53,786 bases of DNA from Mesorhizobium sp. LNHC252B00 (GTDB taxonomy: Bacteria > Pseudomonadota > Alphaproteobacteria > Rhizobiales > Rhizobiaceae). Each line of letters starts with the position of its first letter. Position 1 is the stretch's first letter. The translations under genes were made by a program, and so were the position numbers. The stretch covers positions 111,796 through 165,581 of the forward strand of contig NZ_AYWO01000010.1 in NCBI RefSeq assembly GCF_000502955.1. Direction: 5' to 3'. This document shows positions 17,741-26,801 of this stretch, piece by piece. The notes under the pieces are model-generated. The model was not told the origin of the DNA. It ran no database searches and saw only the letters and a program-made list of their open reading frames with translations.

Positions 17741-18403
17741 TCAGGTAAGTTTGGCCGGAATCAGTCCGCGCAGCGAGTTGCCGACGAACAGCGCCCTGGC
17801 GGTCTTCAGATCGTCCAAGCTGTAGATCGCTTCATGGGCGCGGCCTTCGTCCAGAAGCTCCGCGCGCAATACGCCAGGCAGCAGGCCGCAGTCGAGCCGG
17901 GGCGTCGCCAATGCTCCGTCGCCGAAATCGGCGAAGACGTTGGTGATGGTACCTTCACAGATTTCGCCGCGCTCGTTGGCCAGGATCACCTCGTCCGCCT
18001 GGGTGATGAGATATTCGGCGCGGGCATGCGTGTAGAGCTGCCGCCGGCTGGTCTTGTGGCGCAGCAGCGTATCGTGCGAATCGAGCCTCGTTCGCGCCAG
18101 CCGCAGCAGCCAGACCTTGTCGGCGGCGAGGGGTTCAAAGCGCTGTGCCGAGGCCGTCACCTCGCCGTCTTGCGACAGGACGAGGCGGGTGCGCATGGCA
18201 ATGCGGGATCCGCTGACCGCGCTGCTCAATGCCTCGCCGACCTTGCCCGGATCATAGCGGAAGCCGAGTTCCGCCGCCGAACCATAGAGGCGGGCGAGAT
18301 GGCGATCGAAGCGCAGGAAGCCCGAACCGGGTTCCCAGCGCATGGTCTCGATCAGCTGGAAATTGGCGGTGTTCCCGTCGCGAAGCGCGCTTTCAGCAGA
18401 CAC
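17741..18403 (-). CDS. pabC: Aminotransferase class IV, probable aminodeoxychorismate lyase
   Basis: A 220-residue protein from a GTG at 18403. The start is set by AGGAGGAGT 8-10 bases upstream and by the conserved FQLIETMRWEPGSGFLRFDRHLARL, whose first residues would be lost with the ATG at 18346. The PLP-fold motifs are present: HKTSRRQLYTHAR (PLP Lys region), EVILANERGEICEGTITNVF, TPRLDCGLLPGVLRAELL. It converts 4-amino-4-deoxychorismate to p-aminobenzoate and pyruvate. The first 52 bases overlap the 3' end of pabB, which suggests coupled translation. A role in branched-chain or D-amino-acid transamination is less likely in this context. Confidence 0.87.
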   Translation of the reverse strand: MSAESALRDGNTANFQLIETMRWEPGSGFLRFDRHLARLYGSAAELGFRYDPGKVGEALSSAVSGSRIAMRTRLVLSQDGEVTASAQRFEPLAADKVWLLRLARTRLDSHDTLLRHKTSRRQLYTHARAEYLITQADEVILANERGEICEGTITNVFADFGDGALATPRLDCGLLPGVLRAELLDEGRAHEAIYSLDDLKTARALFVGNSLRGLIPAKLT

Positions 18404-19503
18404 TCCTGATACTCCTCCTGCGCCGTCGAATCGAAGACGACGCCGCCACCGACATTGTAGACGGCCTCGCCACCGGAAAAGAGTGAGATGGTGCGTATCG
18501 CCACGGAAAAGCGCATCCTGCCGCCGGGCGCGATCCAGCCGATGGCACCGCAATAGACATCGCGCGGCGTGCCTTCCAGATCATGCAGGATTTCCATGGC
18601 GCGGATCTTTGGCGCGCCGGTGATCGAGCCGCAAGGAAACAGCGCCGCGAAGATCTGACGGATGGAAAGACCCGGCAGCAGTTTGGCCCTGACGTCGCTC
18701 ACCATCTGGTGGACCGTCGGATAGGTTTCGATGCGGAACAGCGCCGGCACATCCAGCGTGCCGACCTCGCTGATCAGCGAGATATCGTTGCGCAGGAGAT
18801 CGACGATCATGCGGTTTTCGGCCTGGTTCTTTTCGTCGTTGCGCAGAAAGATTTTCTGCCGTTCGTCCTCGGCCTTGGTCGCGCCGCGCGGCGCCGTGCC
18901 CTTCATCGGATGCGTCTCGATCATGCCCCCAGCGTCGATCTCGAAGAAGAGTTCGGGCGAGCGCGACAGCACGATGGGTTCACCGAGCGCGACGAGCGCA
19001 CCATACTTTACCGGCTGGCGTTCGGTCAGCGCATCGAAGGCGGCCAGCGGGTCGCCTGACCATTGCGCATGCACCGGAAAGGTCAAATTGCCCTGGTAGC
19101 AATCACCCTGCCTGATGTGCTGGTGCAGCCGTGAGAACCGCTTCTCGTAATCCTCGGGCGACCACGTCGCGCGGGCGTCGAAGATCGGGCCATTGGTCGC
19201 CACGGTATTGCGCGGCGGCACCGCCTCTTCGACCGGCGCATCGAAAACGCCAAGGCACACGAGCGGAGTTCGGCGCCCGTCCGGCAGCAAGGGAACGAGC
19301 TTCGGTTCGAGCAAATAACCCGCCTCGTAGGAGAAATAGCCGGCAAGCCATTTGCCGGCATCGTGCGCGGCTTGCGCTGCTTCCAGCGCCGGCAGGAAAT
19401 CCTTTGCCTCATGCGCCACGATGATATCGGCCGGCCGGTCGAAAACGAGCTGGCGCGCGCTTTCGTCGTTGCGGAAAATTGCGGCGGGCAGGGACATGGG
19501 CAC
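18352..19503 (-). CDS. pabB: Aminodeoxychorismate synthase component I
   Basis: A 383-residue protein, slightly short, as is usual for the stand-alone PabB of alphaproteobacteria. The chorismate-binding domain fills residues 115-375 with SRSPELFFEI, THPMKGTAPRG (the PIKGT-like Lys of aminodeoxychorismate synthases), ENRMIVDLLRNDI, GSITGAPKIRAMEIL and YCGAIGWIAPGGRM. It aminates chorismate using ammonia from PabA glutaminase (not in this window) to make aminodeoxychorismate for folate. First gene of the four-gene minus-strand operon with pabC, a YciI protein and DUF3445. ATG at 19503 or 19497. Confidence 0.93.
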   Translation of the reverse strand: MPMSLPAAIFRNDESARQLVFDRPADIIVAHEAKDFLPALEAAQAAHDAGKWLAGYFSYEAGYLLEPKLVPLLPDGRRTPLVCLGVFDAPVEEAVPPRNTVATNGPIFDARATWSPEDYEKRFSRLHQHIRQGDCYQGNLTFPVHAQWSGDPLAAFDALTERQPVKYGALVALGEPIVLSRSPELFFEIDAGGMIETHPMKGTAPRGATKAEDERQKIFLRNDEKNQAENRMIVDLLRNDISLISEVGTLDVPALFRIETYPTVHQMVSDVRAKLLPGLSIRQIFAALFPCGSITGAPKIRAMEILHDLEGTPRDVYCGAIGWIAPGGRMRFSVAIRTISLFSGGEAVYNVGGGVVFDSTAQEEYQECLLKARFATGTPPISS

Positions 19504-19590
19504 CGGATGCTGCGGTCAATGAAGCCGTCGATCGCTCTATATGGGGGGCCGCTCGCGCGCAATCGAGGGAACGGCACGCCGCCACTCAAA

Positions 19591-19642
19591 GCCGACCTTG
19601 GGCCGACCTTGGGCCGACCTTTGAGCCGACCTTCGGGTCGAC
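19591..19642. repeat. Short tandem repeat (GCCGACCTTGG units)
   Basis: Four head-to-tail units of 11-12 bases beginning GCCGACCTT (19591, 19602, 19613, 19625), then a diverged GTCGAC. It lies between the pabB start and the terminator of the neighbouring gene, so in the region where the pabB promoter would be expected. Confidence 0.8.
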
Positions 19643-19668
19643 TCCGGGCAAACCCAAGGGCCAAAAGC

Positions 19669-19699
19669 AAACGGCGGCGCAGGATTGGCGCCGCCGTTT
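19669..19699 (-). terminator. Rho-independent terminator
   Basis: A 12-bp perfect stem AAACGGCGGCGC / GCGCCGCCGTTT with a 7-base loop, 26 bases past the stop of the coiled-coil/HhH gene. On the minus strand it continues as GTTTGCTTTTGG. Confidence 0.8.
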
Positions 19700-19724
19700 G
19701 CAATCTTCAGCTATTGCCTGACAA

Positions 19725-20504
19725 TCAGGTGTTGCTGGCGGTTCCAGCAGTTGGAAACTGCTTGGCGAATTCCTTCTCGTTGCCGTCAGCGAGCAGCTTC
19801 GCTTGCTCGATCCAGCGCTCGCGTGCGATGCGGCCGTCGAAATTCATCACGTCCTCGATCCGCTTGATATCGGCGGCTGTCCAGCCGGCGATCTGGGCGA
19901 AGCTGGTGACGCCTTGCGCCTTGAGCAGCTTCTCGTTGACCGGCCCAATGCCAATCAGCCGGCGCAGATTGTCGGGCTTGCCGGATGCTGGCTTGGCCGG
20001 TGCCGGTGCGGCTTTCCTGGCTGGGGCTGCCTTTGGTGCGGTCGAACTCCTGGCTGCCGAGGTCGCGGCTGCCGGCTTGCTCGCCGCGGGCTTGACCGCA
20101 GGTTTCGACGCTGCCGCCTTTGGCGCCGCCGATTTCGCAGCCACTGCCTTTGCAGGGGCTGCCTTTGCGGCCACCGGCTTGGCAGGCGCCGGCTTTGTGG
20201 GCGCGGATTTGGCCGTCGAAGGCGGCGACATCAGGGGCGAGGGGGCGGCGTTTGTCGTGGCACTGGCAGCGGGCGTCGCCTGCGCGTCGCGCAGCCGGCG
20301 CTCAAGATCGGCGCGAGTCTTGCCGCATGCATCGAGTTCACCGGTCAGCCGGTCGCTGTCGGCCCGCAGTCTGTCGCGCTCGCTGCGTGTGCGGTCGATG
20401 TCGCCACGCAAGCTGTCCAACTCACCGCGCAGGCGGCCCCACAGGAACCAGCCCACAAGCACGCCTACCAGGAATGCCAGGAGCATGTAGAAAAAAGTGC
20501 CCAT
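19725..20504 (-). CDS. Membrane-anchored coiled-coil protein with C-terminal helix-hairpin-helix domain
   Basis: A 259-residue protein with no firm family name. Residues 3-23 form one membrane helix (FFYMLLAFLVGVLVGWFLWG). Residues 26-73 are a charged heptad coiled coil (LRGELDSLRGDIDRTRSERD onwards). About residues 74-175 are a low-complexity Ala/Pro/Lys linker (repeats of PAKPVAAKAAPAKAV type). The last 75 residues form a compact helical domain with LRRLIGIGPVNEKLLKAQGV and FAQIAGWTAADIKRIEDVM, which resembles the HhH domain found in several rhizobial proteins annotated as NADH-dehydrogenase-related or L17/L21-like. Its partner (nucleic acid or protein) is unknown. ATG at 20504 has GGAGAG upstream and a clear terminator follows. 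Confidence 0.7.
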   Translation of the reverse strand: MGTFFYMLLAFLVGVLVGWFLWGRLRGELDSLRGDIDRTRSERDRLRADSDRLTGELDACGKTRADLERRLRDAQATPAASATTNAAPSPLMSPPSTAKSAPTKPAPAKPVAAKAAPAKAVAAKSAAPKAAASKPAVKPAASKPAAATSAARSSTAPKAAPARKAAPAPAKPASGKPDNLRRLIGIGPVNEKLLKAQGVTSFAQIAGWTAADIKRIEDVMNFDGRIARERWIEQAKLLADGNEKEFAKQFPTAGTASNT

Positions 20505-20866
20505 TGTCTCTCTCCAGTCAGATCCGTCTGCCGTTGGGTCATGACCTTCGGCGAAGGACTACTCGATGGTGGTTCCGCGGTTCGCAGAACAGCCGGCTTC
20601 GGTTCGAGCTGTCGGCAATCGGCCTTGCTTGCCATGGCCAACGGCCATCGTCGCGTTCGCCTGAGCGCTACTGCCGGCTGAGATCTTTCCTCGCCGATCC
20701 GCATGCGCTCCGGCTGAGCTTGGAGCGAAGGCTATCATAGAGCTTGTGGAAAGCTATCTGAAAACTTCGACGGAGAGTACTTCAAGAACAGATATTTAGA
20801 GCACGAATACAGCGATACCAACATGCATTCGGGCTAAACTGTTTGGTGACGCCTGCGCGACGCATT
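20505..20866. other. Gene-free stretch upstream of the coiled-coil/HhH gene
   Basis: 362 bp between the coiled-coil/HhH start and the stop of the M3 peptidase gene. I see no credible coding frame, RNA gene or strong hairpin here. The right part (about 20740-20830) is clearly more AT-rich than its surroundings and could hold a promoter for the minus-strand gene. Confidence 0.5.
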
Positions 20867-22720
20867 TCAAGTGTCGAGCACTTCCAACTCGTCGATCAGG
20901 CCGCTGATGACGCCAAGCCCGATCTGCCAGAAGGCGGGGTCGGTGGCGTCAAGGCCGAAGGGCGCCAGAAGCTCCGAATGATGCTTGGTGCCGCCGGCGC
21001 GGAGCATTTCGAAATACTTGTCCTGAAAGCCGCGCTCGGCGTTCTGATAGACGGCATAGAGCGAGTTCACCAGGCAGTCGCCGAAGGCATAGGCATAGAC
21101 ATAGAAGGGCGAATGGATGAAGTGCGGGATGTAGGTCCAGAACACCTCGTAGCCTTCGCGCAGCTTGATCGCCGGACCCAGGCTTTCGGCCTGCACTTCG
21201 AGCCAGAACTGGCAGAGCCTGTCAGAGGTCAGTTCGCCGTTCTTGCGTTCGGCATGCACCTTGCGCTCGAATTCGTAGAAGGCGATCTGGCGCACGACCG
21301 TGTTGATCATGTCCTCGACTTTCTGGGCGAGCATGGCCTTGCGCTCGCGCCTGTCCGTGGTCTGGTCGAGCAGGGAGCGGAAGGTCAGCATCTCGCCGAA
21401 GACGGACGCGGTCTCGGCCAGGGTCAGTGGCGTCGAGGCCATCAGCGCGCCCTGGCCGCTGGCCAGCACCTGATGCACGCCATGGCCAAGTTCGTGCGCC
21501 AGCGTCATCACATCGCGCGGCTTGCCCATGTAGTTGAGCAGCACGTAGGGATGCGCCGACGGCACGGTCGGATGCGCGAAGGCGCCGGGCGACTTGCCCG
21601 GACGCACCGGCGCGTCGATCCAGTTGCGGTCGAAGAAGGTTCGCGCGATCTCCGCCATGTCTGGCGAAAAGCGCTGATAGGCCGACAGCACGGTGTTCCT
21701 GGCCTCGTCCCAGCCGATGATCGCCTGAGGCGTGTCCGGCAACGGCGCGTTGCGGTCCCAATGGTTCATCGCCTCCATGCCCAGCCAGCGCGCCTTCATC
21801 GCGTAGTAGCGGTGCGACAGGCGCGGATAGGCATCGCGAACGGCGGACGCCAGGGCATCCACCACGCTGCGCTCGACGCGGTTTGCGAGATGGCGTGAGT
21901 CGGCAATGTCCTCGAAGCCGCGCCAACGGTCTGATATTTCCTTGTCCTTGGCCAGCGTGTTGGTGATTAATGTGAAGGTGCGCAAATTCTTGCGGAAGGT
22001 CGTGGCCAGCGCCTCGGACGCCCGGCGGCGCACCTCGCCATCGGCATCCTGGAGCCGGTTCAGCGCCGGCTCCAGCGTCAGTTCCTCGCCGTCGATGTCG
22101 AAGCGAAGATCGGTCATCGTCTCGTCGAACAGTCGGTTCCAGGCACCGCGTCCGGTGATAGATTTTTCGTGGAAGAGCTGCTCGACACGGTCCTCGAGTT
22201 GGTAGGGCTTGTCCTTGCGCAGATCGAGCACCCAAGGCCGGTAGTGGCCGAATGCCGGATCACCGGTGAGCGCGCCTTCGATGGCGGCATCGTCGATCAG
22301 GTTGAGTTCGAGCGCGAAGAACAGAAGGTGCGCGCTGGCGTCGGTCATCTTCTCCTGGATGTCGCCATAGAGCTTGGCGCGCTGCGGGTCGGCAGTGTTG
22401 CCGGCATAGACCAACCCCGCATAGGAGACGATGCGGCCGATCAGTTCCTCCAGTGCCTCGTAGGCGACAAGCGCCTCGCCCAGCCTGCCTGCGCCGCCGC
22501 GCTCTGCCTCGGCGGCCAGCGTGCCCTTCCAGCGGCTCTCGAAGCTGATCGCATCGGCGGCGGCCTTGGCGATGTCGCGCTTCAGTTCCGGCGCGTCCAT
22601 GCCGGCATAGAGGTCGGCAAGATTCCATTCCGGCAGGTCGCCAAGCTCGGCCGCGCCCTGACTGGACGCTGGTGCCGCAAGCTGCCGAGCAGAAACCATG
22701 TGCCCAGAGACCATGTGCAT
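20867..22720 (-). CDS. pepF: M3 family oligoendopeptidase (PepF type)
   Basis: A 617-residue protein from the ATG at 22720, chosen for the GGAAGGTG seven bases upstream; another ATG at 22771 lacks this. Layout follows PepF/M3B: N-terminal helical region (WNLADLYAGMDAPELKRDI), central PLPDTPQ and MAEIARTFFDRNWIDAPVRP, then the zinc site TLAHELGHGVHQ with the second Glu in TLAETASVFGEML. A C-terminal HSPFYVYAYAFGDCLVNSLY follows. It is a cytoplasmic zinc peptidase of short peptides. It is divergent from the sigma-54 regulator gene. Confidence 0.94.
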   Translation of the reverse strand: MHMVSGHMVSARQLAAPASSQGAAELGDLPEWNLADLYAGMDAPELKRDIAKAAADAISFESRWKGTLAAEAERGGAGRLGEALVAYEALEELIGRIVSYAGLVYAGNTADPQRAKLYGDIQEKMTDASAHLLFFALELNLIDDAAIEGALTGDPAFGHYRPWVLDLRKDKPYQLEDRVEQLFHEKSITGRGAWNRLFDETMTDLRFDIDGEELTLEPALNRLQDADGEVRRRASEALATTFRKNLRTFTLITNTLAKDKEISDRWRGFEDIADSRHLANRVERSVVDALASAVRDAYPRLSHRYYAMKARWLGMEAMNHWDRNAPLPDTPQAIIGWDEARNTVLSAYQRFSPDMAEIARTFFDRNWIDAPVRPGKSPGAFAHPTVPSAHPYVLLNYMGKPRDVMTLAHELGHGVHQVLASGQGALMASTPLTLAETASVFGEMLTFRSLLDQTTDRRERKAMLAQKVEDMINTVVRQIAFYEFERKVHAERKNGELTSDRLCQFWLEVQAESLGPAIKLREGYEVFWTYIPHFIHSPFYVYAYAFGDCLVNSLYAVYQNAERGFQDKYFEMLRAGGTKHHSELLAPFGLDATDPAFWQIGLGVISGLIDELEVLDT

Positions 22721-22874
22721 TGCCGACACCTTCCGTGGCCAAGATTCAGGGGGAAACGAGAAGCCGGTCAAATCCTAAGGAATTCATTCACCGGGTTTTT
22801 TGAAACCTTATTTAGAACCCTGTGCCAAGATGGTCCACAGGGCAGAATTCCTCGGGCGGGCAGTCATACCAGTC

Positions 22875-24410
22875 ATGACAGGTTCCATACTCATAGTCGA
22901 TGACGATCCCGTGCAGCGCCGGCTGCTCGAAGCGGCGGTGACACGGTTCGGATACACGGCCATCGTCATCGATGGCGGCGCGGCTGCTCTCGATGTCCTC
23001 GACGGGCCCAGCGCCCGCGAGGTTTCGGTGGTCATCCTCGATCTGGTCATGCCCGGTCTCGACGGCATCGGCGTGCTGAAGGCGATGCGCGAGCGCGACA
23101 TAAATGTCCCGACCATCGTGCAGACCGCCCAGGGCGGCATCGAGACCGTGGTCTCGGCGATGCGCCACGGCGCCTTCGATTTCGTCGTCAAGCCGGCGTC
23201 TCCGGACAGACTGCAGGCGTCGATCGGCAATGCGCTCAAGGTCGAGGCCGTCGAGGGCGAGGTCAAGCGCACGTCGCGCCGGCGCAGCGGCCTTCTGACC
23301 TTCAAGGACATGATCACGCACAGCCCGGCCATGGACAGGGTGATCCGCCTTGGCCAGAAGGCGGCGGTATCCAACATTCCGATCCTGATCGAGGGCGAGT
23401 CCGGCGTCGGCAAGGAGCTGGTGGCGCGCGCCATCCAGGGCAGCGGCGACCGCCGCTCGAAACCCTTCGTCACCGTCAATTGCGGCGCCATTCCCGACAA
23501 TCTGGTCGAATCGATCCTGTTCGGCCACGAGAAGGGCTCGTTCACCGGCGCGACCGACAAGCACACCGGAAAATTCGTCGAAGCGCATTCAGGCACGCTG
23601 TTTCTCGACGAGATCGGCGACCTGCCGCTCGACGTGCAGGTCAAGCTGTTGCGCGCCGTGCAGGACGGCGAGGTCGACCCGGTCGGCGGACGCTCGACCG
23701 TCAGGGTCGACATCAGGCTGATTTCGGCAACGCACCGCAACCTCCTGCAGCAGGTCAAGGACGGCAAGTTCCGCGAGGATCTGTTCTATCGGCTGAACGT
23801 CTATCCGATCTTCGTGCCGCCGCTGCGCGACCGCCGCGACGACATCCCCTACTTGGTCACCCATTTCATGGATAAGGTGGCTCCGGCCGACCCGCGTCAT
23901 CGACTGCAAGGCATTTCGGCCGCGGCGCTCGCCGTGCTGCAGGCCTATGACTGGCCCGGAAACATCCGGCAGCTCGAAAATGCCGTCTTCCGGGCCTCGG
24001 TGCTCTGCGAAGGCGATTTGCTGACCTCGGAGGACTTCCCGCAGATCCGGGCGCAGGTGGAAGGCACCGTCAACCTCGACACCGACGGCGATGCGCTGTC
24101 GCCGTCCTTGCCTCCGCAGGGGGACGAAGAAGAAGCCTTGCCCGGCGAGGTTAGCCCGGCAACCGAGTCCAATTCACCGGCCAGGTTGCCGCCCCGCTTC
24201 GGCACGTTGCGAGCGCTCGACGATCGCGGCAATGTACGCGCTCTGGCCGATGTCGAATTCGAGATGATCAAGCTCGCCATCGATCACTACAACGGCCAGA
24301 TGAGCGAAGTCGCCCGCCGACTCGGCATCGGCCGCTCGACGCTCTATCGCAAGCTCAAGGAATACGGCATCGACCCCGAGACCGGCCGGGTCGACCGGCT
24401 CGCTTCCTGA
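22875..24410 (+). CDS. NtrC-family sigma-54-dependent response regulator
   Basis: A 511-residue protein if started at the ATG at 22875, where the receiver domain begins at once ([12 protein letters not shown]); ATGs at 22800 and 22830 are alternatives and no strong ribosome site decides. The receiver has DDD at 9-11 and the phospho-acceptor Asp56 ([12 protein letters not shown]). The AAA+ domain holds Walker A GESGVGKE, the sigma-54 loop GSFTGA (Ser in place of the usual Ala), Walker [14 protein letters not shown], and [20 protein letters not shown] Fis-type HTH ends the protein ([20 protein letters not shown]). No histidine kinase gene is adjacent, so its input signal is unknown. Confidence 0.93.
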   Translation: MTGSILIVDDDPVQRRLLEAAVTRFGYTAIVIDGGAAALDVLDGPSAREVSVVILDLVMPGLDGIGVLKAMRERDINVPTIVQTAQGGIETVVSAMRHGAFDFVVKPASPDRLQASIGNALKVEAVEGEVKRTSRRRSGLLTFKDMITHSPAMDRVIRLGQKAAVSNIPILIEGESGVGKELVARAIQGSGDRRSKPFVTVNCGAIPDNLVESILFGHEKGSFTGATDKHTGKFVEAHSGTLFLDEIGDLPLDVQVKLLRAVQDGEVDPVGGRSTVRVDIRLISATHRNLLQQVKDGKFREDLFYRLNVYPIFVPPLRDRRDDIPYLVTHFMDKVAPADPRHRLQGISAAALAVLQAYDWPGNIRQLENAVFRASVLCEGDLLTSEDFPQIRAQVEGTVNLDTDGDALSPSLPPQGDEEEALPGEVSPATESNSPARLPPRFGTLRALDDRGNVRALADVEFEMIKLAIDHYNGQMSEVARRLGIGRSTLYRKLKEYGIDPETGRVDRLAS

Positions 24411-24777
24411 GGCGCAAGCTCGGCACCAGTCTGCAATGCCACAACAGGCCACATACCGGCCGTTGGCGGATTGTGGCGGGCCTATGGACAGCGCTGTTCA
24501 CGCATTAAGGCTAACGGTAACAGATCGTGTTCCACGCAAAGGCGGAAACATGATCTAAACCAGTGGTTTACCAAGAAACCCCGTGTACAATTTTTGGCGG
24601 GATATCGCCACTGTGTTACCGCATTTCGACTTCAATAAGCGATGATTAACCATTAGGATCGATATTCGGATGTGATCGCGACACATCCGTTTGGGCAAAT
24701 CCGGGGACAAACGGCAGCCTGCAGGGCCTTTTGATTTGAACAGAATCGAACGACACACAAACGGGCGGCACCATCAA
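24411..24777 (+). promoter_or_regulatory. Upstream region of the DUF882 gene with inverted repeat
   Basis: 367 bp without a gene, more AT-rich than its surroundings. A perfect inverted repeat CGGATGTG / CACATCCG with a 7-base spacer lies at 24667-24689, and TTAACCAT (a CtrA-like half-site) lies at 24646-24653. A shorter TGGCG/CGCCA repeat lies at about 24596-24610. This is the likely promoter and 5' leader of the DUF882 gene. Confidence 0.45.
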
Positions 24778-26607
24778 GTGAACGTCTGGCCGAAGTGGCT
24801 GGCGGCATTGATTGTTGCACTTGGTTTTGTTGCCGCGGCTGCGACCGGAGCCAGCGCCGAAACACGTTCGCTGAAGCTCTATCACCTCCACACACACGAG
24901 AAGGCCGAGATCGTCTACAAGCGCAACGGCCGCTACGTCCCGGAGGGTCTCAGGAAGATCAACATCATTCTGCGCGATTGGCGTCGCAACGAGCCGACCA
25001 AGATGGATCCGCGTCTGCTCGATCTGGTCTGGGAAGCGTACCGGGAAGCCGGCGCCACGGACTATATCCAGGTCGTCTGCGGCTATCGCTCGCCGTCGAC
25101 GAACTCAATGCTGCGCAGCCGCAGCCGGGGCGTCGCCGAGAAGAGCCAGCACATGCTCGGCAAGGCGATGGACTTCTACATTCCCGGCGTGCCGCTGAAG
25201 AAGCTGCGCAATATCGGTCTCAAGATGCAGGGCGGCGGCGTCGGCTACTATCCGTCTTCCGGTTCGCCGTTCGTCCATATGGATGTCGGCAATGTGCGCC
25301 ATTGGCCCGGCATCAGCCGCCAGGAACTGGTCAGCCTGTTCCCCAATGGCAAGACACTGCATGTGCCGAGCGACGGCAGGCCGCTGCCCGGCTTTGAGCA
25401 GGCACTCGCCTCCTACAAGGCGCGCAAGGGTTCGGGCTCGCCGGCCATCGAGTTGGCCAGCGCTGGTGGCAGCGGCAAGAAATCAGGCGGGTTCCTGTCG
25501 GCCTTTTTTGGCGGCGGCGACGACGAGGCCGACGACAGCGCCGATGTCGAAACCGCTTCGGCTGCACCTCCGCCCAAGGCGAGAAACCTGAAGCCGGCCG
25601 AGGCGGCAAAGACCAGCAACCTGCCAGGCATCGCCATCGTGGCGCCGGAGAACGCGCAGCGCGCCGAGATTCCGCAGGTGACCGAGGAGCAGGCCCCCGA
25701 GCCTGAACAGGACACGCCGGAGACGATCATAGCGGCATTGCCTGCACGCAGCGTTCCGTTGCCTGATTTCGCACCGCGGCCGAAGGCCGATGTCGGCGCT
25801 CAGCCGCCTGAAAATGTTCCGTTTGGGATGGCGGATGCGACAGCCACCACCGAGCAGGCCGTAGCGACCGCACATGCGCCTGCTACCGTTCCATTCGGCA
25901 TGGCCGATGCAACGGCTTCGGCTGATCCGGCCCAGATTGCCGTCAACAACATACCGTTGCCGACATGGCGCCCCGACGCTTCTCTGCCAGCCGCTCTGGC
26001 TGCGTCGCCCAGCAAGACTGTGCTGATGGCGTTGGCCGATACGGCTGAGCACAGCAAGACCGCGACCGACGCGTTCTCGGTGCTGCCGACGGCGCGCCCC
26101 GAGATGGCCCGGCCGGACGCGGTCAAGGCCGTTCTCGACGAGGCCAATGCCCAGGTCGGCGCGGCCGGCGAATACCAAGTTGCTTCATTGTCCGAGTCCG
26201 AGCCGCGTTCGGCCTTCAACGATCCTTCGGGTAATGATGCCGCATCGCCGCGCGAGGCTGTCGTTGCCCGCCCGGCCGGCTCCGATCCGGCCGCCGCGAT
26301 CGGCGCCGGCGTGAAAACCACCCGCAAGGAATCGAGAGCCACCGCGCGAGACCTGAAGCCGGGCCCCAAGGCCATGGTGGTTGCCGCCGCACCGCAGGCC
26401 GCCCGCTGGGCGCTGACCAGCGGCGAGCATGTCGCCACCGTTTCGAGCGCGACGACGGCGCCGGGCTATGCCTACAGCATCGTGCACACGGCGCCGAGCG
26501 AGGTCTATACGGCCGGCTTCCAGCAGGACAACCAGATGGCCGATGCCAACCGCTTCACCGGCAATGCCGTCAAGTTCCTCTCGGTCGCCCGCTTCCAGAC
26601 CAAGTAA
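24778..26607 (+). CDS. DUF882 (YcbK-like, M15-fold) cell-envelope protein with long disordered tail
   Basis: About 609 residues from a GTG at 24778; a TTG at 24691 would add 29 residues before the signal peptide and is less likely. The signal peptide (WLAALIVALGFVAAAATGASA) is followed by the DUF882 domain at about residues 30-190: VCGYRSPSTNSMLRSRS, VAEKSQHMLGKAMDFYIPGV and SPFVHMDVGNVRHWPGI carry the H-x6-D and H-x-D type zinc ligands of the M15 peptidase fold. The remaining 400 residues are low complexity, rich in Ala/Pro/Ser, and include a twice-repeated VPFGMADATA. The role is probably murein trimming or binding in the periplasm. Confidence 0.85.
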   Translation: MNVWPKWLAALIVALGFVAAAATGASAETRSLKLYHLHTHEKAEIVYKRNGRYVPEGLRKINIILRDWRRNEPTKMDPRLLDLVWEAYREAGATDYIQVVCGYRSPSTNSMLRSRSRGVAEKSQHMLGKAMDFYIPGVPLKKLRNIGLKMQGGGVGYYPSSGSPFVHMDVGNVRHWPGISRQELVSLFPNGKTLHVPSDGRPLPGFEQALASYKARKGSGSPAIELASAGGSGKKSGGFLSAFFGGGDDEADDSADVETASAAPPPKARNLKPAEAAKTSNLPGIAIVAPENAQRAEIPQVTEEQAPEPEQDTPETIIAALPARSVPLPDFAPRPKADVGAQPPENVPFGMADATATTEQAVATAHAPATVPFGMADATASADPAQIAVNNIPLPTWRPDASLPAALAASPSKTVLMALADTAEHSKTATDAFSVLPTARPEMARPDAVKAVLDEANAQVGAAGEYQVASLSESEPRSAFNDPSGNDAASPREAVVARPAGSDPAAAIGAGVKTTRKESRATARDLKPGPKAMVVAAAPQAARWALTSGEHVATVSSATTAPGYAYSIVHTAPSEVYTAGFQQDNQMADANRFTGNAVKFLSVARFQTK

Positions 26608-26753
26608 GCGACCAGCCAATCCACAAAGCCGCGCCGGGCAACCTGCGCTGCTTTTTGCTGCGAGACCGCCTGCCATCGGCCGATCACCCCGGTCTGACAT
26701 CGCGGTGATCGCGGACGGCTCAAAACCTGCGACGGATCCTGCTCGCATCAGGC

Positions 26754-26783
26754 AACCCGGTCGACGGAAGCCGGCCGGGTTTT
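26754..26783 (+). terminator. Probable terminator of the DUF882 gene
   Basis: A 7-bp stem AACCCGG / CCGGGTT (26754-26760 with 26775-26781), with a TTTT run at 26780-26783 on the plus strand. It lies 147 bases past the stop, just before the convergent eda gene. Confidence 0.6.
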
Positions 26784-26801
26784 CATGCGGCGACGAAGGC
26801 C

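Noticed and set aside
18404..18553. Longer PabC start within pabB
   Set aside because: The GTG at 18403 has a strong ribosome site; the longer sequence is an Arg-rich shadow.
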